NCBI GenBank assembly: GCA_030372985.1
Contig: JAUCQB010000072.1
Coordinates: 19,543-83,542 of the forward strand
DNA length: 64,000 bases
Direction: 5' to 3'
Source of the DNA: Phycisphaerae bacterium
GTDB lineage: Bacteria; Planctomycetota; Phycisphaerae; UBA1845; PWPN01
Each line of letters starts with the position of its first letter. Positions within the stretch are counted from its first letter, which is position 1. The position numbers and the translations under genes are program-made. The notes under the pieces were generated by a model that made no database searches, was not told the origin of the DNA, and worked only from the letters and a program-made list of their open reading frames with translations. Shown here in pieces: positions 18,970-29,243 of this stretch.

Positions 18970-19002
18970 AACGGGCCTTCGCCGCGACCGCGTACCTCAA
19001 TC

Positions 19003-19036
19003 GGGCCGCCGCTGTGATGCGGTGGCCCTTTCTTTT
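19003..19036 (+). terminator. Rho-independent terminator after tsf
   Basis: GGGCCGCCGC and GCGGTGGCCC form a 10-bp stem (one G-U pair) around the 6-base loop TGTGAT, followed directly by TTTCTTTT. It closes the rpsB-tsf unit 34 bases after the tsf stop. Confidence 0.88.
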
Positions 19037-19203
19037 CGGGGCCATGGCAGGACCGCTTGATTGCCCTGCACACGGGGCTAGAATAACGCAGTGGGCAGAA
19101 CGGCGGCCCCATCGTGTCCTCACGATTGCAGGTATTTGCGGCAACAGGCTGGTGTTGATGGCACGATTGATCGGCATCGCCGTCAACAGGTTGGCGCTGT
19201 TTC

Positions 19204-20214
19204 TTGAATCAGGTCGATGAACAATCCGGCTGTTGGGGTTTCTGTGCGGGCATATTGCCTGATGTTTCCCGCTCGTTTGCCCTGATCATCCCGCAATGTC
19301 CCGAGCCGCTCGACCGCGCGATGTGCGTTGCATACCTGATGTGTCGCCTGGCGGATACGGTCGAGGATGAGGCGGCGTTGACCTCCGAGCAGCGGTCGCT
19401 GCTCTATGACACGCTGTTGGCCGCCGTGGACGATCCGGGTGACCCGGCTCGGGCCGAGGAATTCCGCCGTGGGTGGCCGGTCATTCCGGCCGATGAATAT
19501 GGCCGCCTGATCGAAGGAACCCATCATGTGCTGGCGGCCTATGCGGGCTTGCCTGCGGAGCTGCGCGGCCCGATCCATACCTGTGTCCGCGAGATGATCG
19601 CGGGCATGCGGTCGGTGGGGGTGGTGCTGTATCAGAATGAGGTTGCCTTCGTTTGCGGAGACATGACCGCGTTGGAACAGTACTGCCACCATGTCGCGGG
19701 GACCGTGGGCGTCATGTCCACCGCGCTCTTCGAGGCTCGTCTGGCGCCGCGGGGATTCGCGGCCGATGCCGCCTGGCGCGAGGATGGGCGTCGCCTCGGG
19801 CTTGGATTGCAGTTGACCAACATCATCAAAGACTGCCGGGTCGACGCGGAGCGGAAGGTGAGTTTCATACCGCCCGGCTTCGTGGACTGGGCCGGATCGG
19901 CATATCGTCTGGCCCCGCGGCGAAAGGGAGAGCTTTTCGGCTGCTGCATCGGACACCTGGACGCCGGCCTGCGATACACGCTGGCTGTTCCCCCGTTCGA
20001 GAGCGGCATTCGCACGTTCCTGTTGGGCTCGCTGCTGCCGGCGATCGCCACGCTGGAGGTGGCGGCGCCGGGAACCGAGACCCATCCCAAGATTGACCGG
20101 ACCAAGATGGCCGAAATCTTCGATCTCATCACCAGCCACACTGCCGAGGACCAGATGCTGCGAAACTGGTACACGGCTCATCGCAAGCGAACGCTGAATT
20201 CCCTGTTTACGTGA
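19204..20214 (+). CDS. squalene/phytoene synthase family protein (ERG9-like)
   Basis: A 336-residue trans-isoprenyl diphosphate synthase that should join two farnesyl diphosphates head to head. Motifs seen are LPDVSRSFALIIPQCPEPL, the first acidic motif ADTVEDE near residue 50, YCHHVAGTVGVM, and the second acidic motif in LTNIIKDCRVDAERK. The YCHHVAG and TNIIKD forms resemble eukaryotic squalene synthase (FDFT1/ERG9) more than the bacterial HpnC/HpnD pair, so one protein may do the whole reaction. No TM helix is obvious at the C-terminus. The open frame starts at a TTG with no clear SD, so the exact start is uncertain. It likely feeds hopanoid, sterol or carotenoid synthesis. Confidence 0.85.
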   Translation: MNQVDEQSGCWGFCAGILPDVSRSFALIIPQCPEPLDRAMCVAYLMCRLADTVEDEAALTSEQRSLLYDTLLAAVDDPGDPARAEEFRRGWPVIPADEYGRLIEGTHHVLAAYAGLPAELRGPIHTCVREMIAGMRSVGVVLYQNEVAFVCGDMTALEQYCHHVAGTVGVMSTALFEARLAPRGFAADAAWREDGRRLGLGLQLTNIIKDCRVDAERKVSFIPPGFVDWAGSAYRLAPRRKGELFGCCIGHLDAGLRYTLAVPPFESGIRTFLLGSLLPAIATLEVAAPGTETHPKIDRTKMAEIFDLITSHTAEDQMLRNWYTAHRKRTLNSLFT

Positions 20215-20315
20215 CATTCGCCTGGAGGCCGGTACAATACGGTTTCTCAGGTCGGTTGTGACCGAATGGTCCGGACGCAAGTTACCGGGTTGCATCGCGA
20301 CAGATGGAGGCACTT

Positions 20316-21602
20316 ATGCAACGCATGGGCAAGCTCACCCGCCGTGATTTCCTGGCCGGCTCATCGAGGACCGCCGCGGCTCTGGGCATGGGTTCGATGC
20401 TGCTGGGGCGGCCGGCTGCATCGGTGGCCAGGACCTTCGGAGCCAACGAAACGATCAGGGTCGGTGTGATCGGGGCCGGCGGGCAGGGCACCGGCGACTG
20501 CATGGCGGTGTGCTCGGCCGACAATGTGGTGTGCGTGGCGCTCTGTGACCTGGCCGAGTTCCGCCTGGCTGAGGCGACCGGGCGGATCACCGAGAGGATG
20601 GAAAGCAAGGGGCACAAGGACGTCAAGATCGACCGCTACGCCGATTACCACCGGTTGCTGGATCGCAAGGACGTCGATGCGGTCATCATTGCGACGCCGG
20701 ACCACTGGCATCGCCTGCCGTTCCTCGCAGCCGTCGAGGCCGGCAAGCACATCTATCAGGAGAAGCCCTTCTCGTTCACCTACGAACAGGGCATGGAGAT
20801 GGTGGCCGCCGCCGAGAAGAGACCCGAGCTGATCATTCAAATCGGCACCCAGCGGCGCAGCGACTACAACAACGCCAAGGCGAAAAAGCTGCTCGATGAC
20901 GGCGTGATCGGCGAGGTCAAGTTCGTGCGGGCCAAGGATTGCCGTAATTTCGTGACCGGCCGTGACCCCTTTGCCCCGCGCGACGTCCAGGGCAAGATCG
21001 ACTGGGACAAGTTCCAGGAGCCCTGCAGTCACAAGGTGTCGTACGACCCGTGGCGGTACTTCGCGTGGCGGTGGTTCTGGGACTACGCCGGCGGCCTGGT
21101 CACCGACGTGGGCGTCCATGTCATCGACATCGTTCACTATTACATGGGTGACCCCGTTCCCAGGAGTGCGGTGTGCAACGGTGGTGTGTACGGCCTGGAC
21201 TACTGGGAAACGCCTGACGTCGTTAACGCCGTCTGGGAGTACGACGACTTCTCACTGAATTTCGTGAGCAATTTCACCAACGGCTTCGAGGGCGACGGCC
21301 TGACGCTCTTCGGGACCAAAGGAACCATCGAGATCCGCGGCTCGCACATTCGCGTGTATTCGGAAGGCCAGACCGACAAGCCGATTCACGAGTTCTCCAA
21401 AGAGGGCCCGTCGCACCAGCACAACTGGGTGGAGTGCATGCGGACGGGCAAGAAGCCTAACGCCCCCGTTCAGCTCGGATTCAGTTCCCTCCTGCCGTCG
21501 CACATGGCGAATATCGCGTATCGGACCGGCCGGAAAGTTGCCTGGGACTCTAAGGCCAGGAAGGTTGTCCCTTGGGAGCCCTCGGCCAGAAAACAATCGT
21601 GA
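20316..21602 (+). CDS. Gfo/Idh/MocA family oxidoreductase with Tat signal
   Basis: A 428-residue protein. It starts at the ATG at 20316, five bases after a GGAGG; the ATG at 20304 lies at the SD itself. The Tat motif TRRDFLAGSS precedes a hydrophobic stretch ending near AASVA. A Rossmann fold follows with IRVGVIGAGGQGTGD, then DAVIIATPDHWH and the family lysine motif EAGKHIYQEKPFS. The C-terminal half is the Gfo/Idh/MocA substrate domain, with DYAGGLVTDVGVHVIDIVHYYMG. Exported members of this family are abundant in planctomycetes and are presumed to act on sugars or cyclitols; the substrate is not known. It is monocistronic or shares a transcript with the next gene, 35 bp downstream. Confidence 0.92.
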   Translation: MQRMGKLTRRDFLAGSSRTAAALGMGSMLLGRPAASVARTFGANETIRVGVIGAGGQGTGDCMAVCSADNVVCVALCDLAEFRLAEATGRITERMESKGHKDVKIDRYADYHRLLDRKDVDAVIIATPDHWHRLPFLAAVEAGKHIYQEKPFSFTYEQGMEMVAAAEKRPELIIQIGTQRRSDYNNAKAKKLLDDGVIGEVKFVRAKDCRNFVTGRDPFAPRDVQGKIDWDKFQEPCSHKVSYDPWRYFAWRWFWDYAGGLVTDVGVHVIDIVHYYMGDPVPRSAVCNGGVYGLDYWETPDVVNAVWEYDDFSLNFVSNFTNGFEGDGLTLFGTKGTIEIRGSHIRVYSEGQTDKPIHEFSKEGPSHQHNWVECMRTGKKPNAPVQLGFSSLLPSHMANIAYRTGRKVAWDSKARKVVPWEPSARKQS

Positions 21603-21637
21603 TCGGTCGCCTTGGGCGGGCAGCGGAACACCTGTAG

Positions 21638-23380
21638 ATGATCGGTGCACCTCGAACAATCCCGGGGCGGCGGACGATCGGTCATGCGGCCGCGAGGGCG
21701 CTCTTCGCTCGACGCTGGTCGCTCAGATCCGGCCCCGCTCCCGATTCAGCCCGAGCCGGTGGTGGTACAGACGCTCGTGGTGTTGCGATTCCGGCCGCTT
21801 GTGTCGGCTTCACCATTCTGTTATCCAGCTTGCTGTCCGGTTGCGCTTCCTTGGATGTACGCCTCGCCGAGTCAGTTGAACGTCCGTCCCGGTCGGTCGT
21901 CGTTTTCTTCCCCGACGGCATGGACGTGCAGCGCATGAACGAACTCGTTGCTGAGGGGCGGCTGCCCAACATTCGTGAGCGGTTCATCGAGAACGGCGTC
22001 CGGGTGCGCCACGCCGTCAGCAGCCTGCCGACGAGTACCTACCCGAACTGCTCCTCACTCCTCACCGGTCGTTTCCCCGGCCATCACCAGATTCTCGGCA
22101 ACTTCTGGTTCGACCGAAGGACGCTGGAATGCCGGGACTATATGACCTACGCGACCTACCGTACCGCAGACCACCATCTGGCCGTACCGACGCTGTACGA
22201 TTGGCTGGGCGATCATTTCACCGTAAGCATTGCCCACCACACCCACCGCGGGGCGACCGAGTCAATCGATGGCGCCAGGGGATTCTTCTGGGCCTGGGCC
22301 CTGGGACACTACATGATGGCCGACTCGCGTGTCAGTGTGGCAATGGAAGAAGTGATACGCAGGGCCAACCGCGTCGGACGCTGGCCGTCAGTCCTCTTGA
22401 CCTACTACCCGGGCGTTGACGAGATCGGCCATCGTTTCGGCACCCACTCGTCTCGATATGCGGAGGCTCTGGTCAATATCGACCGCATGGTGGGTGAGAT
22501 CGCGTCCCACCTGGAACAATCCGGGCTGGCCGAGTCGGCTCACTACGTACTGGTGGCCGACCACGGGATGGTCCCGGCCGGACAATCGATCGACATGCTT
22601 GAATGGATCCAGGCGAAGCGACATGTTCGCATCCGGCGACGTGCGATCGAGGCCGCCGCGTATGTGGGTCGCTGGGACCTGATGTCCGGTTACGATGCCG
22701 TCGGAGGGGTCGATGCCGGCCGTGTGGCGATGGTTCATCTGCGCGGCCGGCGCGGTTGGCCGTATCGACCCGATCCACGAGAGGTGCTGGACTTCATTAA
22801 GGTTCAACCGCCTCTGCACGAACTCCCGGCGGTCCAGATGGTTCTTCTCCGCGACGGCCGGGACCGGGTCCGAATCGTATCAAGAAACGGAACGGCAGTT
22901 GTCGAGCGGCGAACTGAGAAGAGTGACAAGGAGTATCGGCTAGCGGAGTATGAAGGCGATCCGCTCGAGTACCTTGGCGACGAGACGCTTGCGGCGTTCG
23001 TCCGGGCCGGATGGCATGCCTCACGCGACTGGCTTGCCGCCACCGCCACTTCCCGTTTTCCGGACTTGGTCCCTCAGGCAGTGGAGTTGTTCGACTCACC
23101 GCGAAGCGGCGACATGGTGATCATGGCGGCCGACGACTGGCTGTTGTACCGGCGGGGTGAGGTGGCGGGCCACGGCTCGTGCCTGGCGCGGGATATGCGG
23201 ATTCCCTTGTTCTTTGCCGGCCCGGACCTGCCCAAAGGCGGCCGGATCGACCATGCCCGGCTGGTCGATATCGCGCCGACAATTCTTGGCTTGCTGGGCG
23301 AGGCCTCGCGGCTGGAAACCGTTCCGGACATCGACGGCATCAATCTGGCCGATGAACTGCTTCGCGCCGCGGTGCCGTAG
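21638..23380 (+). CDS. alkaline phosphatase superfamily lipoprotein (phosphodiesterase/NPP-like)
   Basis: A 580-residue protein with a lipobox (LLSSLLSGC, Cys near 68) and an NPP-type catalytic domain. Metal-site and catalytic features are FFPDGMDVQRM at the start of the domain, a nucleophile Thr in SLPTSTYPNCSSLLTGRFPGH, TYYPGVDEIGHRFG, VLVADHGMVP, and a late GHGS histidine. The order matches the nucleotide pyrophosphatase/phosphodiesterase group. It probably sits in the periplasm, anchored to a membrane, and cleaves phosphodiesters or phosphonates of unknown identity. The N-terminus before the lipobox is unusually long (over 60 residues), so the true start may be later, but no better in-frame start is visible. 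Confidence 0.88.
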   Translation: MIGAPRTIPGRRTIGHAAARALFARRWSLRSGPAPDSARAGGGTDARGVAIPAACVGFTILLSSLLSGCASLDVRLAESVERPSRSVVVFFPDGMDVQRMNELVAEGRLPNIRERFIENGVRVRHAVSSLPTSTYPNCSSLLTGRFPGHHQILGNFWFDRRTLECRDYMTYATYRTADHHLAVPTLYDWLGDHFTVSIAHHTHRGATESIDGARGFFWAWALGHYMMADSRVSVAMEEVIRRANRVGRWPSVLLTYYPGVDEIGHRFGTHSSRYAEALVNIDRMVGEIASHLEQSGLAESAHYVLVADHGMVPAGQSIDMLEWIQAKRHVRIRRRAIEAAAYVGRWDLMSGYDAVGGVDAGRVAMVHLRGRRGWPYRPDPREVLDFIKVQPPLHELPAVQMVLLRDGRDRVRIVSRNGTAVVERRTEKSDKEYRLAEYEGDPLEYLGDETLAAFVRAGWHASRDWLAATATSRFPDLVPQAVELFDSPRSGDMVIMAADDWLLYRRGEVAGHGSCLARDMRIPLFFAGPDLPKGGRIDHARLVDIAPTILGLLGEASRLETVPDIDGINLADELLRAAVP

Positions 23381-23500
23381 AAGCGGGCTCAATTCGACGA
23401 GTTGATTTCAACGAATAGAACAGGATCAGCCATCTGAGAATCATCGAACAGACGGCCGTCCGGCGCGGGCGATGCTCGGCCATTCAGCAGTGAGCCGCCG

Positions 23501-25516
23501 CTATCCCTTCGTGGCCGCCGCCTGAGGCTCCCGATCTTCCGCCACGGACTTCCACTTCATGCGACTCTTGATCTGGTCGCGGTTGAACCATTCGACCAGC
23601 AATTCCCGCTGTCGCTCCTTCTGCAGGTAGGCAATCGCTTGTGTGCAATAATTGGAGTAGTCGTCCTTCGTGGGCGGGAGAATTCGCTTAAGCTCGATGA
23701 CGAGCCAGCGCCGCTGCTCGGGCTGCTCCCAGACCAGAACGCGGCTCGGCTGTGTGGCCGTCTTGGCGGGCATGCCGAAAATCGCATCGAACAACTTGGG
23801 ATCGGAGCCAACCCCGGGAACGCTGCTCGGCATCACATGAGGGGCTGCCCCGGGTATACCGATGCACGCCTTGCGCCCAAACGGCGTCGGATGACTCAGG
23901 GCGGTCTCATCCAGCAGTTCCCTCAGTTCCGCACTGTTGCGGAACGCGGCCTCCAAGCCTTCCTTCGCAGCCCGTTCGTGGAGGGCCTTGGCCTGCTCAC
24001 CCGCCCGCTCATAGGCGCGGACCAGGCGAGCATCGCGGATCAGGCGATCGCGGACAAGGTCCAGACTCGCGGGTGCCTGTTTCGGTCTGATCTCAGCCGT
24101 CCGGAAGACAAAGGCGTTGCCGTTTGCATCGGCGAATGCGACCCCGCAGGTCTCACCGGGTTTGCGGAAGTAGCGGAGCTGATCCGAGCCCTGCTCGGGC
24201 CGGTTCGCAAGACCCTCGACGAGAAATGCCGCCTGCGGAAGTGAAGGACCCTGCTGTCCACCAACCCTCGCGGTCACCTGACCGATTTCGGCGTTTTTTT
24301 GCAGGGCATCCCGTTCGAGCATGCCCAGCGAGACGCGGCTCACCGTGCCGGGGTGTTTGGCCGACCACTTCAGGAGAGCCTTGGCAAAAGCGTCCTCGGC
24401 ATCCGCCGGGACCGTTGCGGTCTGCTCCGCGGTGGGCTGTGTCGCATTCCCGGCCTCTGGCTTGGTCAACTCATCAATGATTTCTCGGGCAATCCGCAGA
24501 GCAGCTTCGTCCGCTTTGGCCTTCTGAAGACGACTGATGACCTCGGCCTTGGCCTCTGTGAAGGTGGCGTAAGGCTCCCGCCGTGGCGGGCTCGCGGGCC
24601 CCGTCGTGGGTGAGGGTTGGGTCGCAACCTCCCGCGTGAACTCGTTCCTGTGCCTGTCCCAATAGCTGTAGGCGAATGTCTCGTCGATTTGTTGCTGGTT
24701 CTTCAGGGCGTCAGCGCTGATTCGCAGATACTCGATCTGTGCGGCCTCAGGTTGCTGGTAGCCGAAATCCAGACCTTGGGCGTAAGGCTGGCTGGCGGTG
24801 TTCTTGTGCTTCTCAAACAGTCTGGCCAGTTCGTCCTCGGTCGGCGCGTAGTTGCCGTCGAAGAGCTTTGATGTTTCGGTTGCCGCAAGAGTGACCACGG
24901 CCACGTCAGCCTTCTCGCTGGTTTGACGCACGAAGTCGCGGATGTCCGCCTCGCTGATCGGTGGAGCCTTGCAGGCGGCAACGGCCTGCTGCTGAACCAT
25001 CAGGTAAGAGCGAATGGCTTCGTTGATCAGCCTCATGGGGAAGTTCCGCCGGAGGCGCGCCAACGGCGGGCCGATCAGCCCGCTTTTCGCCTTGAATTCT
25101 TCGACGGTCTCGTTCGGCACATAGACCCCGTTTCGGCGGGCCTCGGTCACAAGCAGGAACCACTCGTCTTCGTCAAGAACGTCGCCTCGCGACATCATGA
25201 TGCCGAAATGGTATTGGTAGATACCGCTACGATCGTCACGAACCCCCAGCTCGTTCAGGGCGGAAAGCCAGATCATTTCCCAGTTCGTTACGCTTCGCAG
25301 TTCGGGCGAGTTCAGTACTTCAAGCTGCTGAAGTACCGGTGCGGCATCCTCCTGCGTGATTTTCCGGCCGTCGAGAGTGCCGCGCTCAAAGTCCTGGCGC
25401 CCCGCGCGGTTCATCAGAAGACTTTGCAGCGCGTCTCCTGCCAGCCAGATGATCAGCAGCAGGGCCATAAAGACGGCCAGGAGGTGTTTCGTGTATTTAC
25501 GGAAAAACTTCATCAT
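23501..25516 (-). CDS. PpiD/SurA-like membrane-anchored protein
   Basis: A 671-residue protein with a single N-terminal TM anchor (YTKHLLAVFMALLLIIWLAG, residues 9-28) and a large periplasmic body. The layout of a short cytosolic tail, a TM helix, a DGRKITQED segment, and helical domains rich in charged residues is that of the SurA_N/PpiD family of periplasmic chaperones. A parvulin-type PPIase core is not clearly recognisable by eye, so chaperone activity alone may be conserved. A QPSPTTGPASPPR stretch near 305 is a flexible linker. It probably helps fold exported proteins. It is convergent with the phosphodiesterase gene. Confidence 0.72.
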   Translation of the reverse strand: MMKFFRKYTKHLLAVFMALLLIIWLAGDALQSLLMNRAGRQDFERGTLDGRKITQEDAAPVLQQLEVLNSPELRSVTNWEMIWLSALNELGVRDDRSGIYQYHFGIMMSRGDVLDEDEWFLLVTEARRNGVYVPNETVEEFKAKSGLIGPPLARLRRNFPMRLINEAIRSYLMVQQQAVAACKAPPISEADIRDFVRQTSEKADVAVVTLAATETSKLFDGNYAPTEDELARLFEKHKNTASQPYAQGLDFGYQQPEAAQIEYLRISADALKNQQQIDETFAYSYWDRHRNEFTREVATQPSPTTGPASPPRREPYATFTEAKAEVISRLQKAKADEAALRIAREIIDELTKPEAGNATQPTAEQTATVPADAEDAFAKALLKWSAKHPGTVSRVSLGMLERDALQKNAEIGQVTARVGGQQGPSLPQAAFLVEGLANRPEQGSDQLRYFRKPGETCGVAFADANGNAFVFRTAEIRPKQAPASLDLVRDRLIRDARLVRAYERAGEQAKALHERAAKEGLEAAFRNSAELRELLDETALSHPTPFGRKACIGIPGAAPHVMPSSVPGVGSDPKLFDAIFGMPAKTATQPSRVLVWEQPEQRRWLVIELKRILPPTKDDYSNYCTQAIAYLQKERQRELLVEWFNRDQIKSRMKWKSVAEDREPQAAATKG

Positions 25517-26052
25517 AGCAGTATGTTCCCATCAGACAGCGTCTCGTTGCCCTGCCGATTGCAGAAACGACCAAAATACCGGCGCTCGCGCTAAAAGCAA
25601 GCAGCGGCGCCAGGGACTTGGGTTCGGCAACCGTCGAAGGTGGTATACATCGACCTTCTGTCGGCGGGGCGGGAGCTTGGACTTTGGGAGGGGCGCGGGG
25701 CACAAACGGGAGAGGCGGACAGCCACCAATCGGCCGAAGTATCAGGCAACAAAGTGGTTGCGCGTTTTGGCCGCTGGCTGATCGACGCGGCACAAAACAA
25801 AAGGCCAACAGGTGCTAATCTGGGAAAGATCGGACGGGGATTTGATTTCTGTCCGGACTTTCAGTAATCAGGAACGCCCCGAACTGCCGGAAAGAGGCGT
25901 TGGAGTCCTCGATAGGGGTGGTCGATGGAGATTGAGTCCCCTTAGCTTTGGAGCGCCGGACGCCTCGCGGTCGCATTGGCTGCAGGATGCCGAAATCTCG
26001 CAGGCCGCGGGGCATCGAGGGAGCTTCTTACTCAGGTAATCGAGATAAGCCT
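25517..26052. other. non-coding or uncertain spacer before topA
   Basis: A 536-bp gap between the divergent PpiD-like gene and topA. A 75-codon frame from a GTG at 25640 to 25867 exists but has no good SD and no recognisable content. I see no tRNA and no terminator. It should hold promoters for both neighbours. Confidence 0.4.
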
Positions 26053-29000
26053 ATGGCGGCGAAGCAGAAAACCAGTCCCAAACAAGTCTCCAAACCCAAG
26101 GCCAAGGCCACGCGCGGACAAAGCCGGACCGCCGCCAGTTCCGAGCGACGAGAATCCGCCAGCTCCAAATCACTTGTGATCGTGGAATCGCCCGCTAAGG
26201 CCAAGACCATTAATAAATACCTTGGCAGAGGTTTCGTGGTGAAGGCTTCGGTGGGCCATGTCCGAGATCTCCCCGAACACGGGCTTGGGGTCGAGATCGA
26301 ACGCGGTTTCGCGCCGACCTACGAGCTGGTGCCCGGTCGACGGAAGGTGGTCGGCGAACTGAAGAAGCTGGCCGAGAAGGCCCCGGCGGTCTACCTGGCG
26401 ACAGACCTTGACCGCGAAGGAGAGGCCATCGCCTGGCACTTATCGCAGGCCCTGGATTTGGACGACTCGAAGATCAGGCGAGTTGTCTTTAACGAGATCA
26501 CGCGGTCGGCGATCCAGGAGGCCTTCGATCGTCCCCGGCAGATTGATATGGACAAGGTGAACGCTCAGCAGGCGCGGCGGATCCTTGACCGGATTGTCGG
26601 GTACGAGTTGAGCCCGCTGTTGTGGAAGAAAGTGGCCAAGGGTTTGTCGGCCGGGCGGGTGCAGTCGGTCGCCGTTCGGCTGATCGTCGAGCGGGAGAAG
26701 GAAATCAAAGCCTTCATTCCAGGCGAGTATTGGGAAATCGTTGGCTGTTTCGCGCGAGACCCGGCCGAGGGCGAGCGCCTGGAACCCATGTGGCGGGAGT
26801 TCCTCGCCGGAGGTGAGAAGGAACGTACGCAGAAAGAAATGGGTGAATGGCTCGCGGCGCACGGCGCATTCGCGGCTGAACTGGTGGCATTGGGGGGCCG
26901 TTCGTTCCGCCCGGAGGGCTCATACAATGCCGCGGCGAGCCTGGACGAGGCGTTCGTCAGCGCGGTGGGGCAGGCCAGGGAGGCCGCCGAGGCCCTGGGC
27001 TTGCGGATCGAGCAGCAGAGCGAAGCCGCATGGCCGGAGTACGCCCATCGCGGGCTGCGAAAGGTGACGCTGACGGGCAGGCTCGATCGGGGACAAGTAC
27101 CGGTCTTCTCGGTCGCCGACGTCCAGAAGCGTCGCACGCTGGCCAGGCCGAATGCGCCGTTCACGACGGCAACGCTTCAGCAGGCGGCGAGCAGCCACCT
27201 GCACCTCTCGGCGTCCAGGACGATGAGGTTGGCCCAGGAGCTCTATGAGGGAGTGGAGCTGGCCGGCGAGGATGGCCCGGTGGCCCTGATCACTTACATG
27301 CGGACGGATTCCACGAACCTGAGCGCCGAATCCGTGAAGGCTGCCCGGGACTGGATCACGGAGAACTGCGACAAGCGTTACCTGCCGGAAAAACCAAACG
27401 TTTACGCATCCGGTAAGCGGGCGCAGGAGGCCCACGAGGCCATTCGGCCGACGGATGTGACCCGGACGCCGGACTCACTGAAAGGGCATGTGAGCGCGCC
27501 GTTGCAGAAGCTGTATGAACTGATCTGGCGACGGTTTGTTGCCTGTCAGATGACGCCGGCGGAATGGGACTCGACGACGGTCCTGATCAGGGCGAAGACG
27601 CCGCCCGGGGAGGCCGAATTCAAGGCCACCGGGCGCACCCTGGCATTTGACGGATTCTACAAGATCACCGGAGTACCGCATTTGGCCGCGGAGCAGAGGC
27701 TTCCGGAATTGGCCCCGGGACAGGTCGTGGGTCCGATCGAGATCGAGCCTGCACAGCGATTTACGAGCCCGCCGCCTCGGTATACCGAGGCCTCACTCGT
27801 CAAGCGGATGGAGGCTGAGGGCATCGGCCGACCGAGCACGTACGCGGCTATTATCCAGACGATGCTTGATCGCGGCTACGTCGAAGAAATCGATCGGCGG
27901 CTTTTCGCAACCGACAAAGGCGCGATCGTCACGGACAAGCTCGTCGCTCATTTTCCAGACGTGATGGATGTGAAGTTCACATCCTTCATGGAGGACGAAC
28001 TGGACAAGATCGAGGAAGCACATCTGGACTGGAACCAGGTTCTCCATGAGTTCTACGACCCGTTTCATACGGATCTGGTCAGGGCCCATGAGGAGATGGA
28101 GCCGGCCAAGGCCGAGCCCAGCCCGTACAAGTGTGACGCATGCGGCGGGGACATGGTGTATCGCTGGGGCCGCACGGGGCGATTCCTTTCATGCAGCAAC
28201 TATCCCAAGTGCAAGGGAGCGTTCAATATCGACCGGGAGGGAAGGCCGATCAAGCCGCAGGTCGTCGCGACGAAGTGCGACAAGTGCGGCAAGGACATGA
28301 TGCTGCGGCAGTCGCGGCATGGCTCGTTTCTGGGATGCAGCGGCTATCCCGAGTGCACGAACACGATCCCTTGCGATCAGACCGGCCAGCCATTGCGGCT
28401 GGTGAAGGAAACCGAGATCGAGGAGCCCTGCCCGGAGTGTGGCGTGGGCACGCTGAAGGTCCGCCGCAAGGGCATGAAGGCTTTCCTTGGGTGCGATCGG
28501 TATCCAGCGTGCAAGGCAATCAAACCGTTGCCCGAGGGTGTTCGCCTGGAAAGGAAAGTGCAGCCCAGGGTCGAGGCGGGAGTCGTCTGCGAACGCTGCG
28601 GCCGCCCGATGCTGATTCGCAAAGGCCGGCGAGGCGAGTTTATCGCATGCAGCGGCTTCCCGCGGTGCCGAAACACCAAGCCGATCGAAAAGCTTGACGA
28701 GCTGAAGGCCAAGGCAGGCACGACCACAGCCGGTCGGCAGGCGGCGGATTCGGCGTCGCCGCGCGATGCATCGTCGAAGCCAGGAAAGCGGACACGTGGC
28801 ACGGAGCAGACGGAGGCCAAGGGTTCCAGGACCGCCGCCGGCGGCAAGGGCTCGCCGCCGCCGGGTTTCGCGTGGACGCGCACGGGCAAGCCGGTCGTCG
28901 AGACGTGGCCCGAAGGGCCGCTTCACTGCCCGGAATGCGGCGGTCAATTGCAGCTTAAGGCGGGCAGATTCGGCCCGTTTTTCAGTTGTACCAACTTCCC

Positions 29001-29238
29001 CCAATGCCGGTGCTCGGTCAATCTTCGCGGTGACGCCAAGAAGCGGGCGGAAATCGAGATGCCGCCCCCGCCCAGGCCCAAACCGGTCCTCACGGATATC
29101 CCGTGCGAGGAGTGCGGCGAGCCCATGATGATTCGTTCGGGCCGGTCAGGCAAGTTCCTCGGCTGCAGCACGTACCCCAAGTGCAAGAACACCAGGCCGG
29201 TGCCGGCAGACCTGCTGCTCGGCGCCAGGCCTTCGTGA
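26053..29238 (+). CDS. topA: DNA topoisomerase I
   Basis: A type IA topoisomerase of 1061 residues, longer than E. coli TopA (865). After a basic, Ser/Lys-rich N-terminal extension of about 38 residues comes the TOPRIM domain (LVIVESPAKAKTINKYLG, then ATDLDREGEAIAWHL). The active-site region follows, with the catalytic Tyr in ALITYMRTDSTNLS. The C-terminus carries several Topo_C zinc ribbons with CxxC pairs such as CDACGGDM, CDKCGKDM, CPECGVGTLK, CERCGRPM, CPECGGQL and CEECGEPM. A low-complexity linker separates the last two ribbons. It relaxes negative supercoils. The start is the ATG at 26053. Confidence 0.97.
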   Translation: MAAKQKTSPKQVSKPKAKATRGQSRTAASSERRESASSKSLVIVESPAKAKTINKYLGRGFVVKASVGHVRDLPEHGLGVEIERGFAPTYELVPGRRKVVGELKKLAEKAPAVYLATDLDREGEAIAWHLSQALDLDDSKIRRVVFNEITRSAIQEAFDRPRQIDMDKVNAQQARRILDRIVGYELSPLLWKKVAKGLSAGRVQSVAVRLIVEREKEIKAFIPGEYWEIVGCFARDPAEGERLEPMWREFLAGGEKERTQKEMGEWLAAHGAFAAELVALGGRSFRPEGSYNAAASLDEAFVSAVGQAREAAEALGLRIEQQSEAAWPEYAHRGLRKVTLTGRLDRGQVPVFSVADVQKRRTLARPNAPFTTATLQQAASSHLHLSASRTMRLAQELYEGVELAGEDGPVALITYMRTDSTNLSAESVKAARDWITENCDKRYLPEKPNVYASGKRAQEAHEAIRPTDVTRTPDSLKGHVSAPLQKLYELIWRRFVACQMTPAEWDSTTVLIRAKTPPGEAEFKATGRTLAFDGFYKITGVPHLAAEQRLPELAPGQVVGPIEIEPAQRFTSPPPRYTEASLVKRMEAEGIGRPSTYAAIIQTMLDRGYVEEIDRRLFATDKGAIVTDKLVAHFPDVMDVKFTSFMEDELDKIEEAHLDWNQVLHEFYDPFHTDLVRAHEEMEPAKAEPSPYKCDACGGDMVYRWGRTGRFLSCSNYPKCKGAFNIDREGRPIKPQVVATKCDKCGKDMMLRQSRHGSFLGCSGYPECTNTIPCDQTGQPLRLVKETEIEEPCPECGVGTLKVRRKGMKAFLGCDRYPACKAIKPLPEGVRLERKVQPRVEAGVVCERCGRPMLIRKGRRGEFIACSGFPRCRNTKPIEKLDELKAKAGTTTAGRQAADSASPRDASSKPGKRTRGTEQTEAKGSRTAAGGKGSPPPGFAWTRTGKPVVETWPEGPLHCPECGGQLQLKAGRFGPFFSCTNFPQCRCSVNLRGDAKKRAEIEMPPPPRPKPVLTDIPCEECGEPMMIRSGRSGKFLGCSTYPKCKNTRPVPADLLLGARPS

Positions 29239-29243
29239 GAGGG

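Noticed and set aside
25640..25867. 75-codon frame upstream of topA
   Set aside because: GTG start without a usable SD and no recognisable sequence; kept only as a note in the spacer.
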